Shown here: one piece after another, positions 51,291-58,947 of the stretch
Layout of the letters: each line of letters opens with the position of its first letter
How positions within the stretch are numbered: the first letter of the stretch is position 1
NCBI GenBank assembly: GCA_947495165.1
Contig: CANLXM010000001.1
Span: forward strand, 682,001 to 746,000
Length of the DNA stretch: 64,000 nucleotides
Direction of reading: 5' to 3'
Source of the DNA: an uncultured Cellulomonadaceae bacterium
Lineage (GTDB): Bacteria > Actinomycetota > Actinomycetes > Actinomycetales > Cellulomonadaceae
Program-made: the position numbers and the translations under genes
Notes under the pieces: model-generated
What the model saw: the letters and a program-made list of their open reading frames with translations, nothing else
Databases searched by the model: none
Told to the model about the DNA's origin: nothing

Positions 51291-52036
51291 TCCAGCGCCT
51301 GACCGCCCTCGGGTACCGGTGGTCCGGGGCGAGCCCGGCCCACCGGCTCCAGGGTGCTCGCCCACGGGCTCTTCGTAGCGCCGGGTGTGAGCAGTCCGGG
51401 CTCGTGCTGGTCGAAGCGACCTTCATCTATCCGGTGGTGTTCGCGATCCTCGCGTTCCTGCTCTTTGTCGGGGACATGTTCTACCAGCGGGCGTGGATCG
51501 AGGCTGCGGTCCTGCGCTACTCGATCGAGGGCGGGGCCGAGGTCGGGAACTCAGCGTTGTCGAAGATCGACATCGACGAGGCCGCAGGTACGGGCGCGCT
51601 CGACCCTGCGCTCATCGAGAATCGTCCGTACCGATTCATCAGCAACGGCGGTACGGACGGCGACGTCGGGACGACGGCAGCGGAGAACAGTGCAGCGCTC
51701 GAGGCCGAGGTCTCTGGCGGGCGGGCGAGCTTCTTCGGGCTCGTGCCGAACCTCGAGGCTGTCGAGGCCACGTACGAGTCAAGCCTCTTCTACGGCAGCT
51801 ACTGGGTCCGCGCTGACTACGGGTTCCAGCTCCCCGTGGCGGGGTACATCGTGCCGGGCGGGGGAGTCGACGTGGACTTCACCGCGAGCTCAGTGAGCAC
51901 GGTGACGTCGATGGGCGAGTTCGTGCGCAACGTCGACTTCCTCGATGACGCGTACCGCTCGAAGGTGGGCGCCGAACGCGAGACGATCGCGCGCCTGGCT
52001 GACGCTGTGAACGAGTTTCTCGATCTCCTCCCCTGA
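51287..52036 (+). CDS. TadE-like pseudopilin, copy 1
   Basis: 249 residues from GTG 51287. A ~38-residue leader precedes GLVLVEATFIYPVVFAILAF, the TadE motif with Val-Glu-Ala and a hydrophobic helix. The remaining ~180 residues are extracellular and mostly beta-predicted by eye. It is translationally coupled to the pilin. TadE-like minor pilins prime or regulate assembly. The leader is longer than usual. Confidence 0.78.
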   Translation: MIQRLTALGYRWSGASPAHRLQGARPRALRSAGCEQSGLVLVEATFIYPVVFAILAFLLFVGDMFYQRAWIEAAVLRYSIEGGAEVGNSALSKIDIDEAAGTGALDPALIENRPYRFISNGGTDGDVGTTAAENSAALEAEVSGGRASFFGLVPNLEAVEATYESSLFYGSYWVRADYGFQLPVAGYIVPGGGVDVDFTASSVSTVTSMGEFVRNVDFLDDAYRSKVGAERETIARLADAVNEFLDLLP

Positions 52037-52066
52037 CGACCGGCGCCATGACCTGAGAGGCACCCG

Positions 52067-54490
52067 ATGAAGTTCTGGACGAAGGACCGCCAAGGTGGTT
52101 CGGTCACCGTCGTGCTGACCATGGTCCTCGTGCCGATAGTCGTGATCGCCGGGCTCTTCGTCGACGGTGGACGTGGCCACCTGGCTCGATCGGTCGTGCG
52201 TTCCGCCGAGCAGCTGGTGCTCAACGACGTCCTCGCCCAGCACGACGACGAGCTCCGCACCTTGTTCGGGCTGCTGGCCGTGATCGACGACGAGGGTCTC
52301 GATGCGACCGCCACCGAGCTGCTCGCCGCCAACCTCACTCCAGGCGAGGGGGGCGACATCCTGCAGATCGCCATGACCGGCGACGCCCAGGTGACCCCGG
52401 TCGCCAACGCCAACCTCGCGCAGTCGGAGGTCCTGGCGAACCAGATCGTCGAGTTCATGAAGTACCGGGCCCCCGCGAGCTTCATGGGAGACCTCCTCGC
52501 GTCGCTGGAGTGGCTCAAGTCGCTCGAGACCGGCATGGCGATGGTCCGAGCGCGCATCGCCTACCTCAACAAGGTCTCTGACGTCATCGAAGAGGCGAAC
52601 GAGCTCGTCAAGGAGCTCCAGGAGATCGAGACTGCACTCCAGGCGCTGCTGGACGACATCGACGACATGGTGTCTCTGCTGAACGACGCCGACGACAACA
52701 TCGCCTCCATCTACGCTGATGCGTTCGAGCTCGTCCTGCGCGATCACGCGGGCGAGGACATCTCCGACGCCGACATCGACCGCGTCGATGCTGGCCTCGC
52801 ACGAGTCAACTCGACCATCACAGGCCTCAAGGCCACGGCGACAGACTTCTACACCAAGGCCACCGCGTTCGATCCGACGGGGCTCGTGGAGAAGATCCAG
52901 GCGCTGCGCGAGCCTGGGGGCGCCCGCGACCAGCTGGACTCGGCGATCGATGCGCACGAGCAGGAGTCCGCGGGTTCCGCGGCTGAGGAGAGCGACGCTG
53001 AGATCGCTCGCGACGAGCTCGAAGACTCGGACGCGCTGCTTGACACCATCGAGGAGGCCCTCGACGCGTTCTCGACGGACCTGATGGAGAGCGTCAAGAC
53101 GCGCTCCGACCAGTTCGTGACGGACTTCGAGACCGCGCTCACCGCGGAGGTGCCGAACTTCGCGACGATCAACAGCTACGCAACCTTCAAGAACTTCGGG
53201 CGCGGCTACCTCGAAGGGCACCTCGACAAGGTCGAGGAGGGGGTGGACGGCGCGATCGCCGCGGCGGTCGACGGAGCCAAGGAGGACTTCGAGCAGGCGT
53301 TCTTGACGCTGAAGAGCGAGATCAAGACGCAGCTGCAGGCGTATCTCAAAGAGCAGGTGAAGGCGGCGCTCGATCTGCTCAAGCAGGAGCTCGCCGGCTT
53401 GTTCGAGGAAGAGCTCAGTGGCGGCGGCGTGGACATCTTCAAGGAGCTCTTCAAGATGCTCGGGGAGAAGTACCGCGCGTATGAGAGCCTGATCAAGGAC
53501 CTCACCGAGCAACGGGCGTCGAAATACCTCGGCGACGGTTCCGAGATGTCGGGCGAACGCCCCAGTGCGGGCACGGTGCTCACGGACAGCGAGTCGTCCG
53601 GCGAGTTCGGCGCGATCGACGACAAGGACCAGCTCGCGTCGGAGACCGACTCCGTGCTGGAGGGGGTCATCCAGCTGGTGGGCAAGCTTGGGCAGATCCT
53701 CGAGAACCTCCGTGATGCTGTCCTCATCACTGAGTACGTCATGGGCCAGTTCACCTACTCCACAGTCGAGCACGGCTCGGCGGACGGGGACCCCGTCCGC
53801 CTGACACAGAGCGCGTTCCCTGACTGCTGGAACGACTCGTGCGCCGCGGAGGCCGAGTATGTGCTCACGGGGATGAACTCCGCCGCAGGAACATACGGCA
53901 TGGTGTTCCTCATCCGATTGGCGTCCAACATGGTGACGGCGTTCCGTGATCCGGTGGTCATGCGCATGCGAGCGATGATCTCGGGAATCCCGATCGTGGG
54001 GGCTGCGCTCGCGTTCGTCGTCCCGGTCGTCGCGGCGGTGATGCAGTCCGCCGACGACATGACGGTCCTGCACGGTGGAGGGGCCGTCCCGCTGTACAGC
54101 AAGAGCCTGTCGATCATGAACAATCGCCGCTTCCTGGACCTCCTGCCCGCGCGCGACGGTGACCTCGGCACCGGGGGAGGGAAGCGGCCCGTCCAAGGGT
54201 CGGATGGCCCCGAGCTGACCTACAAGAACTACGTCGAGATCTTCTTGATCGTGATGACGTTCATAAACCAGGACGCCGTCGTCATGCGCAGCGCCGACAT
54301 CATCCAGTTCAACAAGGGGTACCTGGGGGACGAGGGGTTCCGGCTGAGCGATGCGCACACCGCCTTCACGGTCAGTGCCGAGTACGAGATGAAACCGCTG
54401 GTGAGCACGTTCTTGAGCTACGACGCAGGCGGCGAGCTGTTCTCGGGGGACGACGCTCGACGCCGGCTCACCACGGTGGGTGGGTTCTGA
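52067..54490 (+). CDS. Large surface/pilus-associated protein, DUF5702-like
   Basis: 807 residues from ATG 52067 with AGAGG upstream. The N-terminus GGSVTVVLTMVLVPIVVIAGLFVDGGR is a TadG-like helix, followed by LVLNDVLAQHDDELRTLFGLLAV. Residues ~170-500 are long charged helices, probably coiled coils (EEANELVKELQEIETALQAL, KEQVKAALDLLKQEL). The C-terminal ~250 residues include EAEYVLTGMNSAAGTYGMVF and two hydrophobic segments (~640-680). The N- and C-terminal segments resemble DUF5702 proteins of clostridial Tad-like loci, from memory. The role may be pilus base or tip. Confidence 0.65.
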   Translation: MKFWTKDRQGGSVTVVLTMVLVPIVVIAGLFVDGGRGHLARSVVRSAEQLVLNDVLAQHDDELRTLFGLLAVIDDEGLDATATELLAANLTPGEGGDILQIAMTGDAQVTPVANANLAQSEVLANQIVEFMKYRAPASFMGDLLASLEWLKSLETGMAMVRARIAYLNKVSDVIEEANELVKELQEIETALQALLDDIDDMVSLLNDADDNIASIYADAFELVLRDHAGEDISDADIDRVDAGLARVNSTITGLKATATDFYTKATAFDPTGLVEKIQALREPGGARDQLDSAIDAHEQESAGSAAEESDAEIARDELEDSDALLDTIEEALDAFSTDLMESVKTRSDQFVTDFETALTAEVPNFATINSYATFKNFGRGYLEGHLDKVEEGVDGAIAAAVDGAKEDFEQAFLTLKSEIKTQLQAYLKEQVKAALDLLKQELAGLFEEELSGGGVDIFKELFKMLGEKYRAYESLIKDLTEQRASKYLGDGSEMSGERPSAGTVLTDSESSGEFGAIDDKDQLASETDSVLEGVIQLVGKLGQILENLRDAVLITEYVMGQFTYSTVEHGSADGDPVRLTQSAFPDCWNDSCAAEAEYVLTGMNSAAGTYGMVFLIRLASNMVTAFRDPVVMRMRAMISGIPIVGAALAFVVPVVAAVMQSADDMTVLHGGGAVPLYSKSLSIMNNRRFLDLLPARDGDLGTGGGKRPVQGSDGPELTYKNYVEIFLIVMTFINQDAVVMRSADIIQFNKGYLGDEGFRLSDAHTAFTVSAEYEMKPLVSTFLSYDAGGELFSGDDARRRLTTVGGF

Positions 54491-54491
54491 C

Positions 54492-55085
54492 GTGACGACC
54501 TCGCACCGAGGGCCGGCCCGGCACGAGCCGGAGCGCACCGACAGTGGCTACCTCGTGGTGGAGGCAGCCGTCGCCATCCCCATCTACGTGTTCTTCGTGC
54601 TGGCGATCCTCCAGATCAGCTCGTTCGCGATCGCCCAGGCGAAGATCGCGGTCGCGGTGAACTCGGCGGCCATGGAGATCTCGCAGTACGCATATGTCCG
54701 TGACGACTCGCTGCTGATCACGAACGACGCCTCGGTGATCATCGAGGCGCTCAACTCGTTCTCGAGCGGCCTCGGCGGATCCGGAGACATATTCGGGGTC
54801 GGTGGGAGCGAGAACCCGATGGCCCAGCTGATCAACGCCTCGGGGAACGACCGGGAGGTCGCGCGCGACATCCTGCGCAAGCATCTGCGCGAGTCGGACT
54901 CCAGCCTCGCGTCGATGGGCGTCGTCGGTGGTGCGTCCGGGGTCGACCTCACCGACAAGACCTCTGTGCTCGGTGGAGACAAGGTGGTGATCGACGCGAC
55001 CTATCAGCTTCAGCTGACCTTCTTCTGGGACGTGACGATCGACATGCAGGCGCACGCGACCACCGGACGCTGGGGCGACGGATGA
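54492..55085 (+). CDS. TadE-like pseudopilin, copy 2
   Basis: 197 residues from GTG 54492, one base after the upstream stop; GTG 54480 overlapping it is an alternative. The TadE signature GYLVVEAAVAIPIYVFFVLAIL (split by length) lies near residue 20. The remainder is extracellular. It overlaps the peptidase gene as ATGA. Two TadE-like proteins in one locus suggest a minor-pilin pair, as in TadE/TadF. Confidence 0.78.
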   Translation: MTTSHRGPARHEPERTDSGYLVVEAAVAIPIYVFFVLAILQISSFAIAQAKIAVAVNSAAMEISQYAYVRDDSLLITNDASVIIEALNSFSSGLGGSGDIFGVGGSENPMAQLINASGNDREVARDILRKHLRESDSSLASMGVVGGASGVDLTDKTSVLGGDKVVIDATYQLQLTFFWDVTIDMQAHATTGRWGDG

Positions 55086-55753
55086 GCGCTGTCCTGGTGT
55101 CATCGATGACGGGCGCCATCGCCCTGGTGGGCTCGTCCGGTTGGCTGGCGCACCTGCGTCGGCGTGTCAGCCCCGAGCTGCCAGACCGTACGGAACGACC
55201 GGCGTCGGCCTGGTGGATCCCTGCCGTCAGCACCGTGGTCGGTGTGATCCTGGGCGCGCTCTGGAGCCAGCTCGACCTGCAACCGGTCTACCAGGTGCGG
55301 GTGATCGTCCTGCTCGCCGCGCTCCCTGTGCTCGCGGTGATCGATCACCGCGAGCGCATCGTGCCGAACCGGGCGCTGCTCGTCCTGCTCGCGCTGCGGG
55401 TGCCACTGTGGATTTGGGAGGCTGCGATCGACCTGGACCTGTTCGTCGCAACTTTGCGATCCGAGGTTATCGTCGGCGGGATCATCCTTGGCTTCTTCTC
55501 CCTCCTTCGGGTCCTGCACCGGGGCGGGATCGGCATGGGCGACGTCAAGCTGTTCGCGATCATGCCGCTCTTCCTTGGCACCCAGATGGCGCTGTCGGCC
55601 ATCCTCGGGTCGCTCGTCGCATCGTTCTGCTTTGCCGTCTGGGCGATGGTCACCAAGCGGAAGGGGCGCAAGGACAGCTTTCCGATGGTCCCAGCCATCG
55701 CGCTCGGCACGGTGGGTGCCGTGCTGCTCGTCTCGATCAGGGGAGTGCTCTAG
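55082..55753 (+). CDS. A24 family prepilin peptidase
   Basis: 223 residues from ATG 55082. Six to seven membrane helices. The catalytic Asp pair is visible: VIDHRERIVPN (first, about residue 85) and GIGMGDVKLFA (second, about residue 150). There is no N-terminal cysteine methylase domain, so it is the short TadV/FppA-type peptidase that cleaves Flp prepilins after Gly. It should process the pilin and TadE-like proteins of this operon. Confidence 0.92.
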   Translation: MSAVLVSSMTGAIALVGSSGWLAHLRRRVSPELPDRTERPASAWWIPAVSTVVGVILGALWSQLDLQPVYQVRVIVLLAALPVLAVIDHRERIVPNRALLVLLALRVPLWIWEAAIDLDLFVATLRSEVIVGGIILGFFSLLRVLHRGGIGMGDVKLFAIMPLFLGTQMALSAILGSLVASFCFAVWAMVTKRKGRKDSFPMVPAIALGTVGAVLLVSIRGVL

Positions 55754-57139
55754 GTGAGGTCTTATCGGTACGTCGTGCTCGTGGTGCTCGTGGTCGCGGT
55801 CTGCGGTGGTTGGGTGTCGCTGGGGCAGAGGAACGCCGCGCGCGACGCTGAGTACCAAGCCCATCTCGCTGATGCCCGCGCTGCGGCGGAGATCGGTGTG
55901 ACGAGGGATGTCGTCGCGGGCTACGAGGCTGCGCTCGCCATCCGTCCGTCGGTGGCAGTCTCCCTGGAGATGGCCGACTACCTGCGCGACAACGCCGACG
56001 CCGCGGTCTACGAGGACGCGCTCGAGAAGGTCGTCGCACGTCACCCCCACCAGAGCGAGGCCTATGAGCGGCTCGTGGCGATCCACGTCGCTGACGACGA
56101 CCTCGACGAGGCGTTTGACGTCCTCGACAAGGCGCGTGACCGCGAGGTCACGACCGACGAGCTGACAGCCCAGTACGACGCCATCGCCTACCGCTTCGAG
56201 ATCAGTGGCAGCTCGTACTCGACGGTCCAGCCGTTCGGTTCGGCCGACGTCGCTGCTGTCGAGGTCGACGGGGCATGGCGGTTCGTGGATGCGGAAGGCC
56301 GTTCGTTCGACGGGCTCTACGAGGACGTCGGCCCGTTCTGGAACGGCCAGGGCAGCGTCGTCCTCGAGGGGATGCCGCAGTATGTTGACAAGAAGGGCAA
56401 GACGACGCGAGTCGCGACTCGGCTCGATTACCAGTCTTACGGGATCCTGGCGGAAGGACTCCTGCCCGCCCGCGCCCGCGACGGCTCGTACACCTACCTG
56501 ACCGAGTCCTTCCGCCCACCCTCCTTCGCCGGGACCTACCTTGCTGCGTCGAGTTTCGTCGGCGGTCGTGCGGCCGTACAGACGGGCGACGGCTGGTCGG
56601 TCATCGACACCGATGGCAACGCCGTCGGCTCGGGATACTCCGCGGTCGCTGTCGACGAGGCGGGCGTCGTCGTGGGCCAGGATCGATACTTCGCCCAGGC
56701 GGACGGCGCCTTCCACCTCTTCGACCTGGACGGTGCACAGGTGGTGGGTACCGGCTTTGAGGACGCGCGGCCCTTCGGCGCGGATGGGTTCGCCGCCGTG
56801 CAGATCGGGGGAGCGTGGGGCTTCGTCGACGCTGCAGGAGAGCTGGTGATCGAGCCGGCTTTCGAGGATGCGCAGTCTTTCGCCCACGGGGTGGCGGCGG
56901 TCAAGCAGTCAGGCCTGTGGGGCTATGTGGACACGACCGGCACCATCGTCATCGACCCCACGTTCGCGGACGCGTCGCGCTTCTCGTCGAAGGGCACCGC
57001 CTTGGTCGCGACGCCCGCGAGCGAGTCCAACCCGGTCCTGGCCCCAGCGCCGGGCACGATGACCGAATCTGTGCCGGACGATGGGCCGCAGGGCGATATC
57101 GTGTGGCGACTCCTGGAGCTGGTGAGGTACCAACGATGA
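55754..57139 (+). CDS. Membrane-anchored WG-repeat protein
   Basis: 461 residues from GTG 55754. One N-terminal membrane helix (YRYVVLVVLVVAVCGGWVS) is followed by a helical, TPR-like region (~35-140). Then come WG-type repeats: VDGAWRFVDAEGRSFDG, GGAWGFVDAAGELVIEP and SGLWGYVDTTGTIVIDP, with F-A-GVAAVKQ links. Three clear and several degenerate repeats build a propeller-like beta structure. The function of WG repeats is not established. It overlaps the FHA gene as ATGA, so the two are made together. Confidence 0.8.
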   Translation: MRSYRYVVLVVLVVAVCGGWVSLGQRNAARDAEYQAHLADARAAAEIGVTRDVVAGYEAALAIRPSVAVSLEMADYLRDNADAAVYEDALEKVVARHPHQSEAYERLVAIHVADDDLDEAFDVLDKARDREVTTDELTAQYDAIAYRFEISGSSYSTVQPFGSADVAAVEVDGAWRFVDAEGRSFDGLYEDVGPFWNGQGSVVLEGMPQYVDKKGKTTRVATRLDYQSYGILAEGLLPARARDGSYTYLTESFRPPSFAGTYLAASSFVGGRAAVQTGDGWSVIDTDGNAVGSGYSAVAVDEAGVVVGQDRYFAQADGAFHLFDLDGAQVVGTGFEDARPFGADGFAAVQIGGAWGFVDAAGELVIEPAFEDAQSFAHGVAAVKQSGLWGYVDTTGTIVIDPTFADASRFSSKGTALVATPASESNPVLAPAPGTMTESVPDDGPQGDIVWRLLELVRYQR

Positions 57140-58680
57140 GCATGCTCGAGTACTCGAACGTCAACGGCGTGGTGCGCCTCGAGGTGGCGCTCAGGCCTGA
57201 CCAGACGATCGACACGGTGACCTGGGGCATGCTGACCCACAATCAGATCCCCGGGGTCGCGCGGACGTCTCGGACGCAGCTCGACCACCGGGTCGCCCTC
57301 GTGTTCGAGGTGGTCGGCGAGCGGCTCACGCAGTACATGGAGAAGCCGCGGCGCAAGGCCGAGGTGGTCGCGCTGCTGGACGGGCTCGTGAAGACCTTAA
57401 TCGAGGCCGAGCGCTACATGATCCCGACGGCGTCGTTCGTGCTCACGCTGGAGGACGTGTTCGTGGAGCCGGACACCGGAGCGGTCACCGTCGTCTGCCT
57501 CCCGCTCGTCGACGGTGCGCAGGTGGACGCGCTGACGTTCTTCAAGCAGCTCGTGTTCAACCTCAGGTACGACGAGCGTGACGACTCGCGGTACGTCAGC
57601 GACCTGATCGGTGTGCTGGGCGGCGCCGAGGCGCTCGACCTGGCCCGCCTGGCGCGAGTCCTGCGCACGATCGACCTGTCGGGCGCAGCCGGGTACGGTC
57701 ATGCCGCGTCGCCCTACGGCCTCGCGCCTGGTGCCCCCACGGCGGTGGACGTGCCGTCCGCCGTCGCGGCGCCCGCGCCGCAGAGCTATGGCTACGTGCC
57801 GTCGCCTCCCGCTGCTGCTGCGGGCGTTGACCCGGCTCCGGCGACGAGCGCCCCGCGTGCGGTGGGCGCGACCACCGCCTCCACGTCGGGGCCGGGGTTC
57901 GCGATTCCGGGGGGTGGGGTGCGGCCTGCTCCCAGTGCCACGGCTCGCCGGGGTCAAGCCTCGCCGTCGGACGCTGTCGACGGCGACGAGAAGGAGGTCT
58001 CCCTGCTGTACCTGCTCCAGCACTACAGCGCGGAGAACAAGGCGGCCTACGACCGCCAGCGGAAGGCGAAGGCGGCACGCAAGAGCGCGGAGCAGGCGCC
58101 GCAACCCGAGGTGCCCGCAGGTCAGTCACCCGTGGTCGGAGGGGGCGCGGCGGGGCAGGCGCACCGGCCGGCCGCCGGTGGCCTCCACGCGGGCGGCGCC
58201 GGGGAGTCGTTCGGACACACGGTGAACCCGGCCGCCGTGGCGGACTACCGGGCCCAGGGCGCAGAACCGCTCGCGCCGCACCCCGAGGAAGACCGGGACC
58301 AGGTCCACCCTGCCTATCGCGCGCAGCACGCGTCGACCTCGACCGAGGCCGTGGTGCGGCCCGGGCCGCCGGCGAGCGTCGTCATGCGTGGTCTCCTGCG
58401 CCGCTCCGCGTCCGTCGAGGTGGTCCACATCGACAAGCCTGTGTTCGTCCTCGGCCGTCGGCGCAGCCGCGTCGACTTCGCTCTCGCGGGCGAGACCGTG
58501 AGCAAGAAGCACGCCATCATCCACACCGACGCGGAGGGCTTCTCGATCATCGACAACGGGTCGACCAACGGGGTGGAGATCGACGGCGCAGCCATCCCCC
58601 CGCTCCAGCGGGTGCGGTTGGTCCCGGGGGCACGGATCGGCATCGGTGACGAGATCCTGACCTTCGACGTCGAGGTCTGA
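57136..58680 (+). CDS. FHA-domain protein with DUF6382-like N-terminus
   Basis: 514 residues from ATG 57136. The N-terminal ~200 residues (YSNVNGVVRLEVAL, EPDTGAVTVVCLPLVDG, FFKQLVFNLRYD) resemble DUF6382, known to me from clostridial Tad-like loci. A Pro/Ala/Gly-rich linker (~205-410) follows. The C-terminal FHA domain has VFVLGRRRSRVDF, TVSKKHAIIHTD and DNGSTNGVEIDG, with the phosphothreonine-binding Ser and Asn intact. It probably docks on phosphorylated partners in the cytosol; no kinase is encoded nearby. It is last in the operon. Confidence 0.8.
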   Translation: MSMLEYSNVNGVVRLEVALRPDQTIDTVTWGMLTHNQIPGVARTSRTQLDHRVALVFEVVGERLTQYMEKPRRKAEVVALLDGLVKTLIEAERYMIPTASFVLTLEDVFVEPDTGAVTVVCLPLVDGAQVDALTFFKQLVFNLRYDERDDSRYVSDLIGVLGGAEALDLARLARVLRTIDLSGAAGYGHAASPYGLAPGAPTAVDVPSAVAAPAPQSYGYVPSPPAAAAGVDPAPATSAPRAVGATTASTSGPGFAIPGGGVRPAPSATARRGQASPSDAVDGDEKEVSLLYLLQHYSAENKAAYDRQRKAKAARKSAEQAPQPEVPAGQSPVVGGGAAGQAHRPAAGGLHAGGAGESFGHTVNPAAVADYRAQGAEPLAPHPEEDRDQVHPAYRAQHASTSTEAVVRPGPPASVVMRGLLRRSASVEVVHIDKPVFVLGRRRSRVDFALAGETVSKKHAIIHTDAEGFSIIDNGSTNGVEIDGAAIPPLQRVRLVPGARIGIGDEILTFDVEV

Positions 58681-58684
58681 GGCG

Positions 58685-58715
58685 GGCAGGAGCGGGGCCT
58701 CTGACTGCTCCTGCC
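58685..58715 (+). terminator. Hairpin after the pilus operon
   Basis: GGCAGGAGC (58685-58693) pairs with GCTCCTGCC (58707-58715), four bases after the FHA gene stop. A second palindrome, CGTCGACGC-G-GCGTCGACG, lies at 58722-58740. Together they separate the pilus operon from the rpoB promoter. No T-run follows. Confidence 0.65.
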
Positions 58716-58771
58716 GGGATCCGTCGACGCGGCGTCGACGCGGGAGGTACGGCAGGGCCACCGTGACGACC

Positions 58772-58800
58772 TTGCCAGAGATCGCCGCGCCGGTTATGCT
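58772..58800 (+). promoter_or_regulatory. rpoB-rpoC promoter
   Basis: -35 TTGCCA (five of six to consensus), 17-base spacer, -10 TATGCT. Transcription would start near 58807, leaving a ~140-base leader. TATAAC at 58834-58839 may be a second -10 without a good -35. The 267-base gap 58681-58947 holds this promoter, the two palindromes above and otherwise nothing clear. Confidence 0.75.
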
Positions 58801-58947
58801 ATCGCTTTGCGCTGGCCTGTGCCTGCGACCCCGTATAACCCGCGGCACCTGACATCGTCCCTAGAGCGATGGGTGGGCCCGTGAGGCCGGGGGGTCGCAC
58901 TCGCCGGGTTGGCTGCAGCTCTCACGAACCGCAGGGAAGGACCCCCC

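Noticed and set aside
51890..54538. 882-residue minus-strand frame
   Set aside because: Antisense of the 807-residue pilus-locus protein; no start signal and no domains.
41434..58680. Integrated mobile element
   Set aside because: No integrase, transposase, tRNA-end duplication or terminal inverted repeats were seen, although the block interrupts a conserved order.
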